A DNA stretch of 64,000 nucleotides from Martinezella multihospitum (GTDB taxonomy: Bacteria > Pseudomonadota > Alphaproteobacteria > Rhizobiales > Rhizobiaceae), in the NCBI RefSeq assembly GCF_900094585.1, contig NZ_FMAG01000005.1, positions 62,001 to 126,000 on the forward strand, written 5' to 3'. Within the stretch, counting starts at the first letter, position 1. Each line of letters starts with the position of its first letter. Under the pieces are notes generated by a model. That model was not told where the DNA came from and ran no database searches. It was given only the letters and a program-made list of their open reading frames with translations. The translations under genes were made by a program, and so were the position numbers. Shown here one piece after another: positions 18,980 through 26,975 of the stretch.

Positions 18980-19729
18980 ATGATGGATCATTCGACATGG
19001 CTTCTCGCCGCAATCTTCGCGACCTTCTTCGTGGCCGGCATGGTCAAGGGTGTCACCGGCATGGGGCTGCCGACGGTGGCAATGGGAGTTTTGGGCGCGC
19101 TGATCTCGCCGCTCTCGGCGGCGAGCCTGCTGATCGTTCCCTCCTTCGTCACCAATGTCTGGCAGCTGCTCGCAGGTCCGAGTTTTGGCGCGCTTGCTCG
19201 TCGTTTCCTCCTCCTGGTTCTTGCCGTGACCGTCGGAACCTTCGCCGGCTCATATCTTCTCGCTGACGGGGATACGCGTCTGACGACCGCTGCGCTGGGT
19301 GCGGCGCTTATCGTCTATGCCGGCCATGCTTTGCTCGCCCGTCAGCTGCGCGTGCCCTCAAGGCTGGAACCGTTGCTCTCGCCGATCATCGGCCTGGTCA
19401 CAGGCCTCTTGACCGGCGCGACCGGCGTCTTCGTCGTGCCGGCTGTGCCCTATCTGCAGGCGCTTGGGCTGGAGAAGGAGGATCTGGTCCAGGCACTCGG
19501 CCTTTCCTTCACCGTCTCCACCGTGGCGCTGGCCGGAGCACTCGCCTGGCACGGCGCTTTCCGCATCGACAATCTCGCGCTCTCTGCCCTCGCAATCGTA
19601 CCCGCGCTCGCCGGCATGTGGGCCGGCCAGATCATCCGCAATCGCGTCAGCCCGGGCACTTTCCGCCGATGGTTTCTGATCTGTCTTCTGGTGCTTGGCG
19701 CCGAGATGATTGTCAAAGCCGCTTTTTGA
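18980..19729 (+). CDS. TauE/SafE family (sulfite/organoanion) membrane exporter
   Basis: The 249 aa integral membrane protein has about eight helices in two repeats. The TauE/SafE fingerprint Gly-Met-Val-Lys-Gly-Val-Thr-Gly-Met-Gly lies near residues 16-25, with a second-half counterpart Gly-Leu-Leu-Thr-Gly-Ala-Thr-Gly near 140. Family members export sulfite, sulfoacetate or other small anions; the actual substrate is unknown. It is divergent from the LysR gene with a T-N11-A dyad between. A second in-frame ATG immediately follows the first. Confidence 0.88.
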   Translation: MMDHSTWLLAAIFATFFVAGMVKGVTGMGLPTVAMGVLGALISPLSAASLLIVPSFVTNVWQLLAGPSFGALARRFLLLVLAVTVGTFAGSYLLADGDTRLTTAALGAALIVYAGHALLARQLRVPSRLEPLLSPIIGLVTGLLTGATGVFVVPAVPYLQALGLEKEDLVQALGLSFTVSTVALAGALAWHGAFRIDNLALSALAIVPALAGMWAGQIIRNRVSPGTFRRWFLICLLVLGAEMIVKAAF

Positions 19730-19808
19730 GGCGGTCTCATATTGCTGGGTTGCCCCGTGGGTACCCATATGCTTCCGAGTTTGTTTCAAAGTGGGGCCTG
19801 ACCGATCG

Positions 19809-20393
19809 ATGGAAAGAGAGCAGCAAGAGATTTCCGATCACCATCTGCCTGCCGATGCCCTCCTGGTCGTCGATGTGCAGAATGCTTTCGTGGAGGGGCC
19901 GAGCGCGGTTCCCGGCCATGCCACCTTGAGAGCAATGGTGGAAGTCCTGTTAGACAAGGCGCGTTCGGCATGGACGCCGGTGATTTTCCTGCAGAACGAT
20001 GGTCCGACGGGTGCGCTGGACGAGCCGCTTCAGGCCGGATGGAAACTCCATTTCCCACCCCTATCCGGCGAAATGGTCATCAGGAAAACGGAGGATGATG
20101 GCTTTGACGGCACCGATCTCGACGCCATTCTGACCGCCTTCGGCGCGAAGAATCTGGTGATCTGCGGCGTCCTTTCGGAGATGTGCGTTGCCGCGGCGGC
20201 GCGGGCGGCGCTTGAGCGCGGCTATGGCGTGCTGCTGCCTCATGATGCGCACGCCACCTATGATGTTCCGGCCGGGCCTGGCTCGCAGGGCGTGCCTGCG
20301 GCTTTGGCCTCACGGGCAGCCGAATGGTCGCTGGGCGATGAGGTGCGCATCTGCGCTTCGGCACGCGAGGTTCGTTTCAAAGAGCGAGCTTAG
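19809..20393 (+). CDS. Isochorismatase-family cysteine hydrolase
   Basis: The 194 aa protein has the full Asp22-Lys93-Cys126 triad of nicotinamidase-like cysteine hydrolases, with Asp22 in Val-Val-Asp-Val-Gln-Asn and Cys126 in Leu-Ser-Glu-Met-Cys-Val. ATG 19809 was chosen because the 33-residue extension upstream overlaps the exporter end and looks non-native; a GGGG stretch lies about 12 bp upstream. It contrasts with the Cys-less relative at 382-951. Substrates of such enzymes are amides, often nicotinamide, peroxyureidoacrylate or carbamates; no specific one can be assigned. Confidence 0.85.
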   Translation: MEREQQEISDHHLPADALLVVDVQNAFVEGPSAVPGHATLRAMVEVLLDKARSAWTPVIFLQNDGPTGALDEPLQAGWKLHFPPLSGEMVIRKTEDDGFDGTDLDAILTAFGAKNLVICGVLSEMCVAAAARAALERGYGVLLPHDAHATYDVPAGPGSQGVPAALASRAAEWSLGDEVRICASAREVRFKERA

Positions 20394-20462
20394 TCGCAAC
20401 CCTCGCCTCATCAGAGCAGGGCGCCCTTGAATCTCGCGTTGATTCGTAATAATTGAAGTTAC

Positions 20463-20912
20463 ATGAAGCGCGATAGCCGACTTTCCTCCGTCCTCCATGC
20501 CTTGCTCCATATGGCTGAGCAGGATGGGCCGCTGACCTCCGAAACTCTGGCGCAATGCATGCACACCAATCCGGTCGTCGTGCGCCGCACCATGGGCCTG
20601 TTGCGCGAGGTGGGCATCGTCCATTCCGCCAAGGGGCACACCGGCGGCTGGACGATTGCGGCCGATCTCAAGGCCGTGACGTTGCGTCAATTGCATGAGG
20701 CACTCGGCGAGCCCGCCGTCTTCGCCATCGGCAATCGCAACGAGACGCCGGAATGCCTGGTCGAGCAATCGGTCAATTCCGTGCTCGATGATGCCTTTGC
20801 CGAAGCGGAAGCCTTGCTGCTCCGGCGCTTCGAAAACGTCACGCTTGCCGATCTCGCCGCTGAATTTGCCCGGCGTCATGCGCAGTGGCGCACAGAAAGG
20901 ACCCTTTTATGA
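20463..20912 (+). CDS. Rrf2 family transcriptional regulator
   Basis: The 149 aa Rrf2-type winged-helix protein has the HTH at about residues 8-60. The family pattern Leu-Leu-Arg-Glu-Val-Gly-Ile-Val-His-Ser-Ala-Lys-Gly-His-Thr-Gly-Gly-Trp forms the wing. The spaced cysteine triplet that binds an iron-sulfur cluster in IscR/NsrR is absent (only two isolated Cys), so it is more like the YwnA-type members. The stop overlaps the next ATG (ATGA), so it is co-translated with the flavoprotein and probably autoregulates this pair, perhaps in response to redox or electrophile stress. Confidence 0.9.
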   Translation: MKRDSRLSSVLHALLHMAEQDGPLTSETLAQCMHTNPVVVRRTMGLLREVGIVHSAKGHTGGWTIAADLKAVTLRQLHEALGEPAVFAIGNRNETPECLVEQSVNSVLDDAFAEAEALLLRRFENVTLADLAAEFARRHAQWRTERTLL

Positions 20913-21790
20913 CCCATGACGTCATCGTCATCGGGGGCAGCTACGCCGGCATGGCGGCCGCTCTCCAGCTTCTCCGTGCCCGCCGCAAGGTGCTGGTCAT
21001 CGATGCGGACAAGCGCCGCAATCGCTTCGCCGAGGAATCTCATGGTTTTCTCGGCCAGGATGGCGTCAACCCTGGCGAAATCGCTCGCAAGGCGCGCGAG
21101 CAGCTTTTCGCCTATCCGACGCTGACCTGGATCGAGGGCACGGCCGAAGAGGCCGAGGGCGAGAAGGATGCCTTTGTCGTCACCACCGCTGACGGCGCGC
21201 GCCATGACGGCCGGCGCCTTCTCTTCGCGACCGGCGTTTCCGACGCTTTGCCCGAGATCGAGGGTCTTGGCGAGCGTTGGGGCAAAAGCATCTTCCATTG
21301 CCCTTATTGCCATGGCTATGAGCTCGATCAGGGCCGCATCGGCTGCATCGCCACAGGTCCGATGTCGATGCATCAGGCGCAGCTGCTGCCGGAATGGGGC
21401 GCGGTGACGCTGTTCCTCAACGGCAGCTTCATCCCGGATGAGACGCAGCGTGCCGATCTCGCCGCACGCGGCGTGACGATCGAGGAGCCACCCGTCACAA
21501 GGCTGGAAGGAAAGGCGGATGTGCGGCTTGCCGATGGGCGCCTGCTGCCGCTTGCCGGCCTCTTCACCGCGACGCGCGTGTCGCCCTCGAGCCCGATTGT
21601 GGAGCGGCTCGGCTGCGTGCTCGAGGAAACGCCCTTCGGCACCCAGATCCAGACCGATGCCATGAAGGAAACCACGGTGCCGGGCGCTTTCGCCTGCGGC
21701 GACGCCGCGCGTATCCCGCATTCGGTGTCGCTCGCCGTGGGAGATGGCGCCTGGGCCGGCGCGCAACTGCACCGCTCGCTGGTGTTTTGA
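20909..21790 (+). CDS. Thioredoxin-reductase-like NAD(P)/FAD disulfide oxidoreductase
   Basis: The 293 aa flavoprotein has an N-terminal FAD motif Gly9-Gly-Ser-Tyr-Ala-Gly, the redox pair Cys131-Pro-Tyr-Cys134, and a C-terminal FAD segment Gly-Asp-Ala-Ala-Arg. The start at 20909 has AAAGGA upstream; the frame extends 8 codons further to 20885 without support. In typical thioredoxin reductases the pair is Cys-Ala-Thr-Cys. The HCPYCHGYE version marks a separate group of low-molecular-weight disulfide reductase-like proteins. Coupled to the Rrf2 regulator. Confidence 0.9.
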   Translation: MTHDVIVIGGSYAGMAAALQLLRARRKVLVIDADKRRNRFAEESHGFLGQDGVNPGEIARKAREQLFAYPTLTWIEGTAEEAEGEKDAFVVTTADGARHDGRRLLFATGVSDALPEIEGLGERWGKSIFHCPYCHGYELDQGRIGCIATGPMSMHQAQLLPEWGAVTLFLNGSFIPDETQRADLAARGVTIEEPPVTRLEGKADVRLADGRLLPLAGLFTATRVSPSSPIVERLGCVLEETPFGTQIQTDAMKETTVPGAFACGDAARIPHSVSLAVGDGAWAGAQLHRSLVF

Positions 21791-21792
21791 CA

Positions 21793-22239
21793 CTACCGGC
21801 TGATGGCGACGATGCCGAGCACCGAGGCGATCGTGGCAAGGGCGATCCGCACATTGTGGATCATCAGCCACCTGTCGAGCCTGGTGGGTACCTCATCCAG
21901 AGGAACCAGCTTTGCCGCAAATTGCGCGTTGGTAGGCAGAAACCAGGCGGCCGTGAGAATGAGAACGGTCGCGATGCACACCATCGCTCCAATCCATAAT
22001 GCTCTTGCCCCGCTCTCGCTCCAGCCGAGCCACAGCGAGCCGGCGAGACCAATGAGCGTCGGCGCGACGACAAGGGGAATCGTGCGCATGATGAACTCGC
22101 CATTTTGGCTGAACCAGTCGAGGAAATCGGACGGCGGAAGGCTTTTCCAATATCCGCCGAGAGTCACCGCAATCGTCAGCATGACGCCGGCGAACATCGC
22201 CGAACCCGAGATGGCGAGAATGTTGAAGAGGAGCCGCAT
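21793..22239 (-). CDS. DUF1772 family membrane protein (anthrone-oxygenase-like)
   Basis: The 148 aa protein has four predicted membrane helices: about 5-25, 50-70, 80-100 and 125-145. It matches the DUF1772/anthrone oxygenase-like group, in which a Trp plus polar helix residues form the active site. ATG 22239 is supported by GGAAGA upstream; the longer frame to 22440 overlaps the ABM gene and is rejected. It follows the ABM monooxygenase gene by 62 bp on the same strand and is convergent with the flavoprotein gene. With ABM it may oxidise a hydrophobic aromatic compound; this is inference. Confidence 0.7.
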   Translation of the reverse strand: MRLLFNILAISGSAMFAGVMLTIAVTLGGYWKSLPPSDFLDWFSQNGEFIMRTIPLVVAPTLIGLAGSLWLGWSESGARALWIGAMVCIATVLILTAAWFLPTNAQFAAKLVPLDEVPTRLDRWLMIHNVRIALATIASVLGIVAISR

Positions 22240-22301
22240 CGGAATTCTTCCTGCTTTGCTTTGAATTCGATCCAATGATCCGGGATTTTGCCGATGCGCG
22301 T

Positions 22302-22670
22302 TCATGCCACGCAGATGCCGGGGACCGCGACCTTCTGGAACAGGTGCGGGGAAGCAATGGCCGAGGACGGATAGTGTGAGATCTTTGCCCTGAATTCCGG
22401 ATGCGTAAACGCAGCGCGGAAATCCGTCATCGTCTCCCATACGGCATAGTTGAGATAGGTCGGGCTTTCACCGATCGCCCTGTGAAGCTGGGTCGAGATA
22501 AAACCCGGCTGCTGTTTCATGAACGCGGCATCGTCGCGCCATGCATCGAGAAAGACTTCCTCGTCCGCCTTGTCGAGGGTGAAGATATTCACGAGAACGA
22601 CAGGAGCGGCATCGACGCCGATCTGCTGCTCTATCGGGAAGCTTGGGTCCATTGGGCGCATATGGGACAT
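22302..22670 (-). CDS. Antibiotic biosynthesis monooxygenase (ABM) domain protein
   Basis: The 122 aa protein carries a single ABM ferredoxin-like domain (about residues 22-115) with the typical Val-Asn-Ile-Phe-Thr start, Gln-Pro-Gly-Phe-Ile-Ser-Thr and Tyr-Ala-Val-Trp-Glu. Such proteins are cofactor-free oxygenases acting on quinols and anthrones, or heme-degrading relatives. It is divergent from a MarR regulator, and a promoter-operator with a perfect dyad sits in the 97 bp gap. It is probably in one unit with the DUF1772 gene. Confidence 0.82.
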   Translation of the reverse strand: MSHMRPMDPSFPIEQQIGVDAAPVVLVNIFTLDKADEEVFLDAWRDDAAFMKQQPGFISTQLHRAIGESPTYLNYAVWETMTDFRAAFTHPEFRAKISHYPSSAIASPHLFQKVAVPGICVA

Positions 22671-22727
22671 GGCGCACTCCGTTCAATATGGTTATATGAT
22701 GTCAATGCGGTGTTATGTGTATCTAGT

Positions 22728-22759
22728 AAATTGACATCATAATGTCAATTTAATTATAT
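22728..22759 (+). promoter_or_regulatory. MarR promoter with overlapping palindrome
   Basis: A 10 bp-arm perfect dyad (22728-22737 and 22742-22751, 4 bp centre) overlaps a plus-strand promoter: -35 TTGACA 22731-22736, 17 bp spacer, -10 TTATAT 22754-22759. The same sequence lies upstream of the divergent ABM gene. Binding there by the MarR protein would block both; this is the expected autoregulatory arrangement. Confidence 0.68.
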
Positions 22760-22767
22760 GGTGACAA

Positions 22768-23244
22768 ATGAGTGACGCGAAGCAAACATCTGCCGGCAGC
22801 GCTTTGACCGGCCTGATTCTCGAGCTGTTCAAACTGCATGGCCGGGTGCTCGCATCCGGTGACAGGTTGGTGGCTCCCCTTGGTCTGACGAGTGCGCGTT
22901 GGCAAATTCTGGGTGCCATCATCGCAGCTGACAGGCCGCAGCCCGTTGCGTGGCTAGCACGCGACATGGGCGCCAACCGCCAGAACATCCAGCGCATCGT
23001 CAACGATCTGGAAAAAGAAGGCCTCGTTAGCTTCGAGACCAATCCCCATCATCGGCGGGCGCAGCTGGTCGTGCTGACGGATAAGGGGAGGCAAACCTTC
23101 GATGCCGCCATGCGGCTGCAGGCGCCATGGGTCAACGAATTGGCAGAAGGGCTTCGGATCGAGGATATCGAAACGATGCGGGAGGTTATGCTGGCTCTGC
23201 GCAGCAAGCTGGAAAGAAGCGGCGACGTTGAAGAGCAGGACTGA
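22768..23244 (+). CDS. MarR family transcriptional regulator
   Basis: The 158 aa winged-helix protein has the MarR core at about residues 30-125: Leu-Thr-Ser-Ala-Arg-Trp-Gln-Ile-Leu, the recognition region Asn-Arg-Gln-Asn-Ile-Gln-Arg, and a wing with His-His-Arg-Arg-Ala-Gln. MarR proteins are often relieved by phenolic ligands or oxidation. It is divergent from the ABM-DUF1772 pair with an operator-promoter between. The target enzymes suggest that a phenolic or quinone-type compound is the signal. Confidence 0.9.
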   Translation: MSDAKQTSAGSALTGLILELFKLHGRVLASGDRLVAPLGLTSARWQILGAIIAADRPQPVAWLARDMGANRQNIQRIVNDLEKEGLVSFETNPHHRRAQLVVLTDKGRQTFDAAMRLQAPWVNELAEGLRIEDIETMREVMLALRSKLERSGDVEEQD

Positions 23245-23271
23245 CCGCTTCACGCAGTTCTCGCTCTTTGC

Positions 23272-23724
23272 CTATTTTTCCTCCGGCACCTTCACGATGA
23301 GCGCTTCGTCCGGGCCGATCGCCCTGCCGTCCTGCGCCCGGATTTCAAGCTGCACCGGCTGTCCCGTCGCCCGATCCACCAGCAGCGAATGTTCCTCGGC
23401 CGGCGCGAAAAGATGGCGCTCGCCGAACTGGCGCAGTGCCACCATCACCGGGAAGAGATCCTTTCCCATCGCCGTCAGCCGATATTCCATGCGCGCGCCG
23501 CCTTCGCTTGCTGGAACAAGCTCCAGGATGCCGCTGGCGACAAGCGTGCGCAGGCGATCGGTGAGAATGTTCTTGGCGATCCCCAGGCTCTTTTGAAACT
23601 CGCCGAAGCGGGTCAGCCCGTCGAAGGCATCGCGCACGATCAGCAGCGACCACCAGTCGCCGATCACATCGAGCGAACGCGCGCTCGGGCAATAATCACC
23701 CTTCAGGCTTTTCCGCGCGACCAT
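23272..23724 (-). CDS. HxlR family winged-helix regulator
   Basis: The 150 aa HxlR-type regulator has the conserved Asp-Tyr-Cys-Pro-Xaa-Ala near residue 10 and Val-Ile-Gly-Asp-Trp-Trp-Ser-Leu-Leu-Ile-Val-Arg, then Phe-Gly-Glu-Phe-Gln-Lys-Ser-Leu. The single Cys of that N-terminal motif is the redox or thiol sensor in several relatives. ATG 23724 has AAAGG at 8 bp; the frame continues 11 codons upstream without an SD. It is divergent from an MFS exporter, and repeated AAACC elements lie in between. Confidence 0.9.
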   Translation of the reverse strand: MVARKSLKGDYCPSARSLDVIGDWWSLLIVRDAFDGLTRFGEFQKSLGIAKNILTDRLRTLVASGILELVPASEGGARMEYRLTAMGKDLFPVMVALRQFGERHLFAPAEEHSLLVDRATGQPVQLEIRAQDGRAIGPDEALIVKVPEEK

Positions 23725-23771
23725 GCGCTCAGCCTTTCCGGTCCGTTGTCTGCACAAATGGTTGCATAATT

Positions 23772-23813
23772 AAACCAATAATGTTACCCGATCGTTGGTT
23801 TCATTATTAAACC
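23772..23813. promoter_or_regulatory. Repeated ATTAAACC elements in the HxlR/MFS gap
   Basis: AAACCAA (23772-23778) is inverted as TTGGTTT (23795-23801), and a further ATTAAACC follows at 23806-23813. These repeated half-sites sit between the HxlR start (23724) and the MFS start (23833). They are the best candidates for HxlR binding. Confidence 0.5.
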
Positions 23814-23832
23814 GAAGAATCGGAGTTTTGCA

Positions 23833-25143
23833 ATGACGATTGATCAGGACGCGCCGCCGACCGGCAGCGCGAAGGGCATTCCGCGTCCTCATTCCTCGCC
23901 AGAGGGTTTGTTTAAGAGCGCCGAATACTCCGGAGAGGCCAATTCGCTGCTGACACGCGCCACGATTTTCCTCTTTGCTGTCGCGAGCGGTCTCGCTGTC
24001 GCCAATGCCTATTTCGCGCATCCGCTCCTGGACGTCATGGCCGATGATCTCAGACTGTCACGTACGGTTGCCGGCCTCATTGTCGGTGCAACGCAGCTTG
24101 GCTACGGGCTCGGCCTCATCCTGCTGGTGCCGCTCGGCGATCTCGTCGACCGGCGCAAGCTCATCATCGTGCAATCGCTGCTAAGCGTGGCCGCTCTCGT
24201 CAGTGTTGCCTTCTCTTCCAGTGCCGCCATGCTGCTTGCCTCCATGGCGGCGGTTGGCTTTCTGGCCGTGGTGACACAGGCGCTGGTCGCCTATGCGGCG
24301 AGCCTCGCGCATCCTTCCGAGCGCGGCCATATCGTCGGCATGGTCACGAGCGGCATCGTCCTCGGCATCCTTTTGGCGCGCAGCGTCGCAGGGACTCTGA
24401 CTGATCTTTCCGGCTGGCGGACCGTCTATATCGTCTCCGCCGTGCTGACGCTGGTGATCGCGCTGCTGCTTTGGCGAGCATTGCCGAGACAGGAAAAGCC
24501 GAAGGGCGGGCTTTCTTATTTCGGCCTCATCCGCTCGCTTGGCACCCTGTTGATCGAAGAACCGGTCCTGCGCATCCGCGCCGTGATCGCCATGCTGATC
24601 TTCGCCAATATCACCACCTTGCTGGCGCCCTTGGTCCTGCCGCTGACGGCGCCACCCTATTCCCTGTCCCACACCGAAGTCGGCCTGTTCGGCCTTGCCG
24701 GCGCGGCGGGCGCACTCGGTGCGGTGAGGGCAGGGCGCTGGGCCGATCGCGGCCACGGCCAGCGCACCACAGGTATCGCGCTCGCGCTGATGCTCCTTGC
24801 CTGGCTGCCGATCTCGATGCTGGACCGCTCGATCCTCTGGCTCATTCTCGGCGTGCTCGTCATCGATTTCGGCCTGCAGGCGGTGCATGTCACCAATCAG
24901 GGCATGATCTACCGCGTCAGGCCCGATGCGCAAAGCAGGCTGACCGCCGCCTATATGGTCTTCTACTCCATTGGCAGCGCCGTTGGATCATCGACGTCGA
25001 CGATCATCTATGCTCATGCCGGCTGGCCGGGCGTCTGCCTCGCCGGCGCGGCGATAAGCCTCGCAACGTTGCTTTTCTGGGCACTGACCTTGCGGGCAAC
25101 GCCAAAAGTGGCGACCCAGAGCGTCGACCGAAGCGACGGCTAG
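23833..25143 (+). CDS. MFS transporter (drug/sugar efflux type)
   Basis: The 436 aa protein has a cytoplasmic N-terminus of about 40 residues followed by 12 predicted helices. The MFS motif A-like loop between helices 2 and 3 reads Gly-Asp-Leu-Val-Asp-Arg-Arg-Lys, with a second half copy Arg-Ala-Gly-Arg-Trp-Ala-Asp-Arg. It looks like the efflux-type 12-helix members. GGAG lies 7 bp before ATG. Controlled probably by the divergent HxlR regulator; the exported compound is unknown. Confidence 0.88.
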   Translation: MTIDQDAPPTGSAKGIPRPHSSPEGLFKSAEYSGEANSLLTRATIFLFAVASGLAVANAYFAHPLLDVMADDLRLSRTVAGLIVGATQLGYGLGLILLVPLGDLVDRRKLIIVQSLLSVAALVSVAFSSSAAMLLASMAAVGFLAVVTQALVAYAASLAHPSERGHIVGMVTSGIVLGILLARSVAGTLTDLSGWRTVYIVSAVLTLVIALLLWRALPRQEKPKGGLSYFGLIRSLGTLLIEEPVLRIRAVIAMLIFANITTLLAPLVLPLTAPPYSLSHTEVGLFGLAGAAGALGAVRAGRWADRGHGQRTTGIALALMLLAWLPISMLDRSILWLILGVLVIDFGLQAVHVTNQGMIYRVRPDAQSRLTAAYMVFYSIGSAVGSSTSTIIYAHAGWPGVCLAGAAISLATLLFWALTLRATPKVATQSVDRSDG

Positions 25144-25154
25144 CTTTCCAGCGC

Positions 25155-26057
25155 TCAGGCTTGCTTGGGCAGAATCGTCGGCAACTGCTCTTCCAGCAGG
25201 GAGAGAACAGCCCGAATCCGCGGCGGAAGCGGCCTTATTGCCGGATAGAGTGCATGCAGATCGAAGCCCGGCACGATAAATCCCGGCAGCAGGCGGATCA
25301 GCCTGCCATTGGCGAGATCCTCGGCGCAGACCGGCTCCTGCAGGACGCCGATGCCGGCGCCATCGAGCAGCAGGCGGTGCAGCGGCCGCCAATGGCTGAT
25401 GCTCAAGGCGATGTCGGCGGCGGCGAGTTCGGCCTGTCCGTTCGGGTCGATCAAGGGAATCCGACCGTTGTTGAAGAGCCCGGAGACCCGCAGGAAAGGG
25501 TGGTCGGCAAGCTCGTCGGGTGTCGTCGGCGTCCCATGCTCATCAAGATAGGCAGGCGATGCCACCAGCACGCGGCGGACATGGCCAAGCTTGCGGGCAA
25601 TGAAGCTGCCCTCGCCGAGATCGCCGAGGCGCAGCGAGATGTCGACGCCTTCCGTCACGGGATCGACGATCCTGTCGTTGAGGATCAGCTCGATCTTCAG
25701 CAGCGGATGACGCTTGCGCATCTCAAGCAGGATCGGCGGCAGGATGACCTCGCCCACGCCATGAGGCGCCGCGATCCTGAGCGTGCCGCGCAGCGACTGA
25801 TCGCCAGTAACGACGGTCAGCGCATCATCGGCATTTTCCAGCACCTGCTTGCTGCGCTCATAAAAGGCGGCGCCGACATCGGTGACGGAAAGCCTGCGGG
25901 TGTTTCTGAGCAATAGCCGCGTGCCGAGATATTGCTCCAGCCGATCAATCCGCTCGCTGACGGCGGGCTGGCCCATGTCGAGATCGCGGGCAGCGGCCGA
26001 CATGCCGCCCCTTTCCACCACTCTGACATAGACACGCATCGCCACCAACAGATCCAT
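25155..26057 (-). CDS. LysR family transcriptional regulator
   Basis: The 300 aa LysR protein has the HTH at about residues 5-60 (Ser-Ala-Ala-Ala-Arg-Asp-Leu-Asp, Gln-Pro-Ala-Val-Ser-Glu-Arg-Ile) and the CrgA-like effector domain. ATG 26057 is the normal family start; a codon three upstream is in frame but less likely. It is divergent from an AttM-type lactonase 110 bp away, and the gap contains a palindromic T-N11-A box. In Agrobacterium the same lactonase is controlled by an IclR-type protein (BlcR), so here the control is by a different family. Confidence 0.9.
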   Translation of the reverse strand: MDLLVAMRVYVRVVERGGMSAAARDLDMGQPAVSERIDRLEQYLGTRLLLRNTRRLSVTDVGAAFYERSKQVLENADDALTVVTGDQSLRGTLRIAAPHGVGEVILPPILLEMRKRHPLLKIELILNDRIVDPVTEGVDISLRLGDLGEGSFIARKLGHVRRVLVASPAYLDEHGTPTTPDELADHPFLRVSGLFNNGRIPLIDPNGQAELAAADIALSISHWRPLHRLLLDGAGIGVLQEPVCAEDLANGRLIRLLPGFIVPGFDLHALYPAIRPLPPRIRAVLSLLEEQLPTILPKQA

Positions 26058-26068
26058 GGCGAGCAATA

Positions 26069-26085
26069 TATCGGCTCAGCCGATA
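26069..26085. promoter_or_regulatory. LysR-type T-N11-A box near the lactonase
   Basis: TATCGGC-TCA-GCCGATA is a perfect 7 bp-arm dyad, with the core TCGG-N5-CCGA as T-N11-A. It is centred 20 bp upstream of the lysR start codon and about 90 bp upstream of the lactonase. It shares the TCGG/CCGA arms with the dyad at 18903-18929 next to the other LysR gene. Confidence 0.65.
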
Positions 26086-26167
26086 AATGAAAGCGGATCA
26101 TGCCGTCTACCCGATGGGCTTATGAGCGCCGAAAACGGCACGCAATCAAAAAACACTGGTCAGGCTT

Positions 26168-26959
26168 ATGAGCGATATCAGGCTTTACATGTTTCAATCG
26201 GGCACGCAGCGCTGCAAGGCCCACGACATCAGGATGAACCAGGGAAATGGCGCTGACTATGAGATACCCGTGCCTTGGTTTCTGCTCACGCATCCGAAGG
26301 GTAATGTCGTCATCGACGGCGGACTGGCGGCGGAGGGGCTTGCCGATCCGCGCGGCTATTGGGGCGATGTTGTCGACAGCTATCAGCCTCTGATGACCGA
26401 GGAGCAGGGATGCGTCGCGCAACTGGCCAAGCTCGGCATATCCGCCGAAGACATCCGCTTCGTCGCGCTCTCCCATCTGCATTCCGACCATAGCGGCGCC
26501 ATCGGCCGTTTCCCCAATGCAACCCATATCGTCCAGCGCCGCGAATATGCCTATGCCTTCGCGCCGGACTGGTTCGCCGCCGCCGCTTATGTCCGCCGCG
26601 ATTTCGACCGCCCCGGCTTGAAATGGCGTTTTCTGGAAGGCGATGCGACGGACGGTTACGATCTCTACGGCGATGGCGTTCTGCGGATGATCTTCACCCC
26701 TGGCCACAGCGTCGGCCATCAATCCTTCCTCGTGCAGTTGCCGAATTCGGGCGCCATTCTGCTTGCCATCGACGCCGCCTATACGCTCGATCACTGGAAC
26801 GAAAAGGCGCTCCCCGGCTTCATGACCTCAGCCGTCGACACGGTGCGCTCGGTCGGCAAGCTGCGCGCGCTCGCCGAACGGACCGATGCCTTGGTGGTCA
26901 CGGGGCATGATCCCGAGGCATGGCCGGGGTTCAAGCACGCCCCGGCCTACTACGATTGA
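26168..26959 (+). CDS. attM: N-acyl homoserine lactonase / gamma-butyrolactone lactonase (AttM/BlcC-like)
   Basis: The 263 aa metallo-beta-lactamase-fold lactonase has metal ligands His103-Xaa-His105-Xaa-Asp107-His108, His180, Asp202 and His247, all intact. Long stretches match Agrobacterium AttM (BlcC) as I recall it, including Asn-Gln-Gly-Asn-Gly-Ala-Asp-Tyr-Glu-Ile-Pro-Val-Pro near 24-36 and Ala-Ala-Tyr-Thr-Leu-Asp-His-Trp near 203-210. It opens the lactone ring of gamma-butyrolactone and of AHL quorum signals. The usual partners, the semialdehyde dehydrogenase and the hydroxybutyrate dehydrogenase of blcABC, are absent here. Cytosolic, no signal peptide. Confidence 0.9.
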   Translation: MSDIRLYMFQSGTQRCKAHDIRMNQGNGADYEIPVPWFLLTHPKGNVVIDGGLAAEGLADPRGYWGDVVDSYQPLMTEEQGCVAQLAKLGISAEDIRFVALSHLHSDHSGAIGRFPNATHIVQRREYAYAFAPDWFAAAAYVRRDFDRPGLKWRFLEGDATDGYDLYGDGVLRMIFTPGHSVGHQSFLVQLPNSGAILLAIDAAYTLDHWNEKALPGFMTSAVDTVRSVGKLRALAERTDALVVTGHDPEAWPGFKHAPAYYD

Positions 26960-26975
26960 AGCGGCACCCCGCCGA

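Noticed and set aside
24471..25916. Plus-strand frame of 481 codons running from the MFS gene into the LysR gene
   Set aside because: Crosses two well-supported genes in different frames; shadow product.
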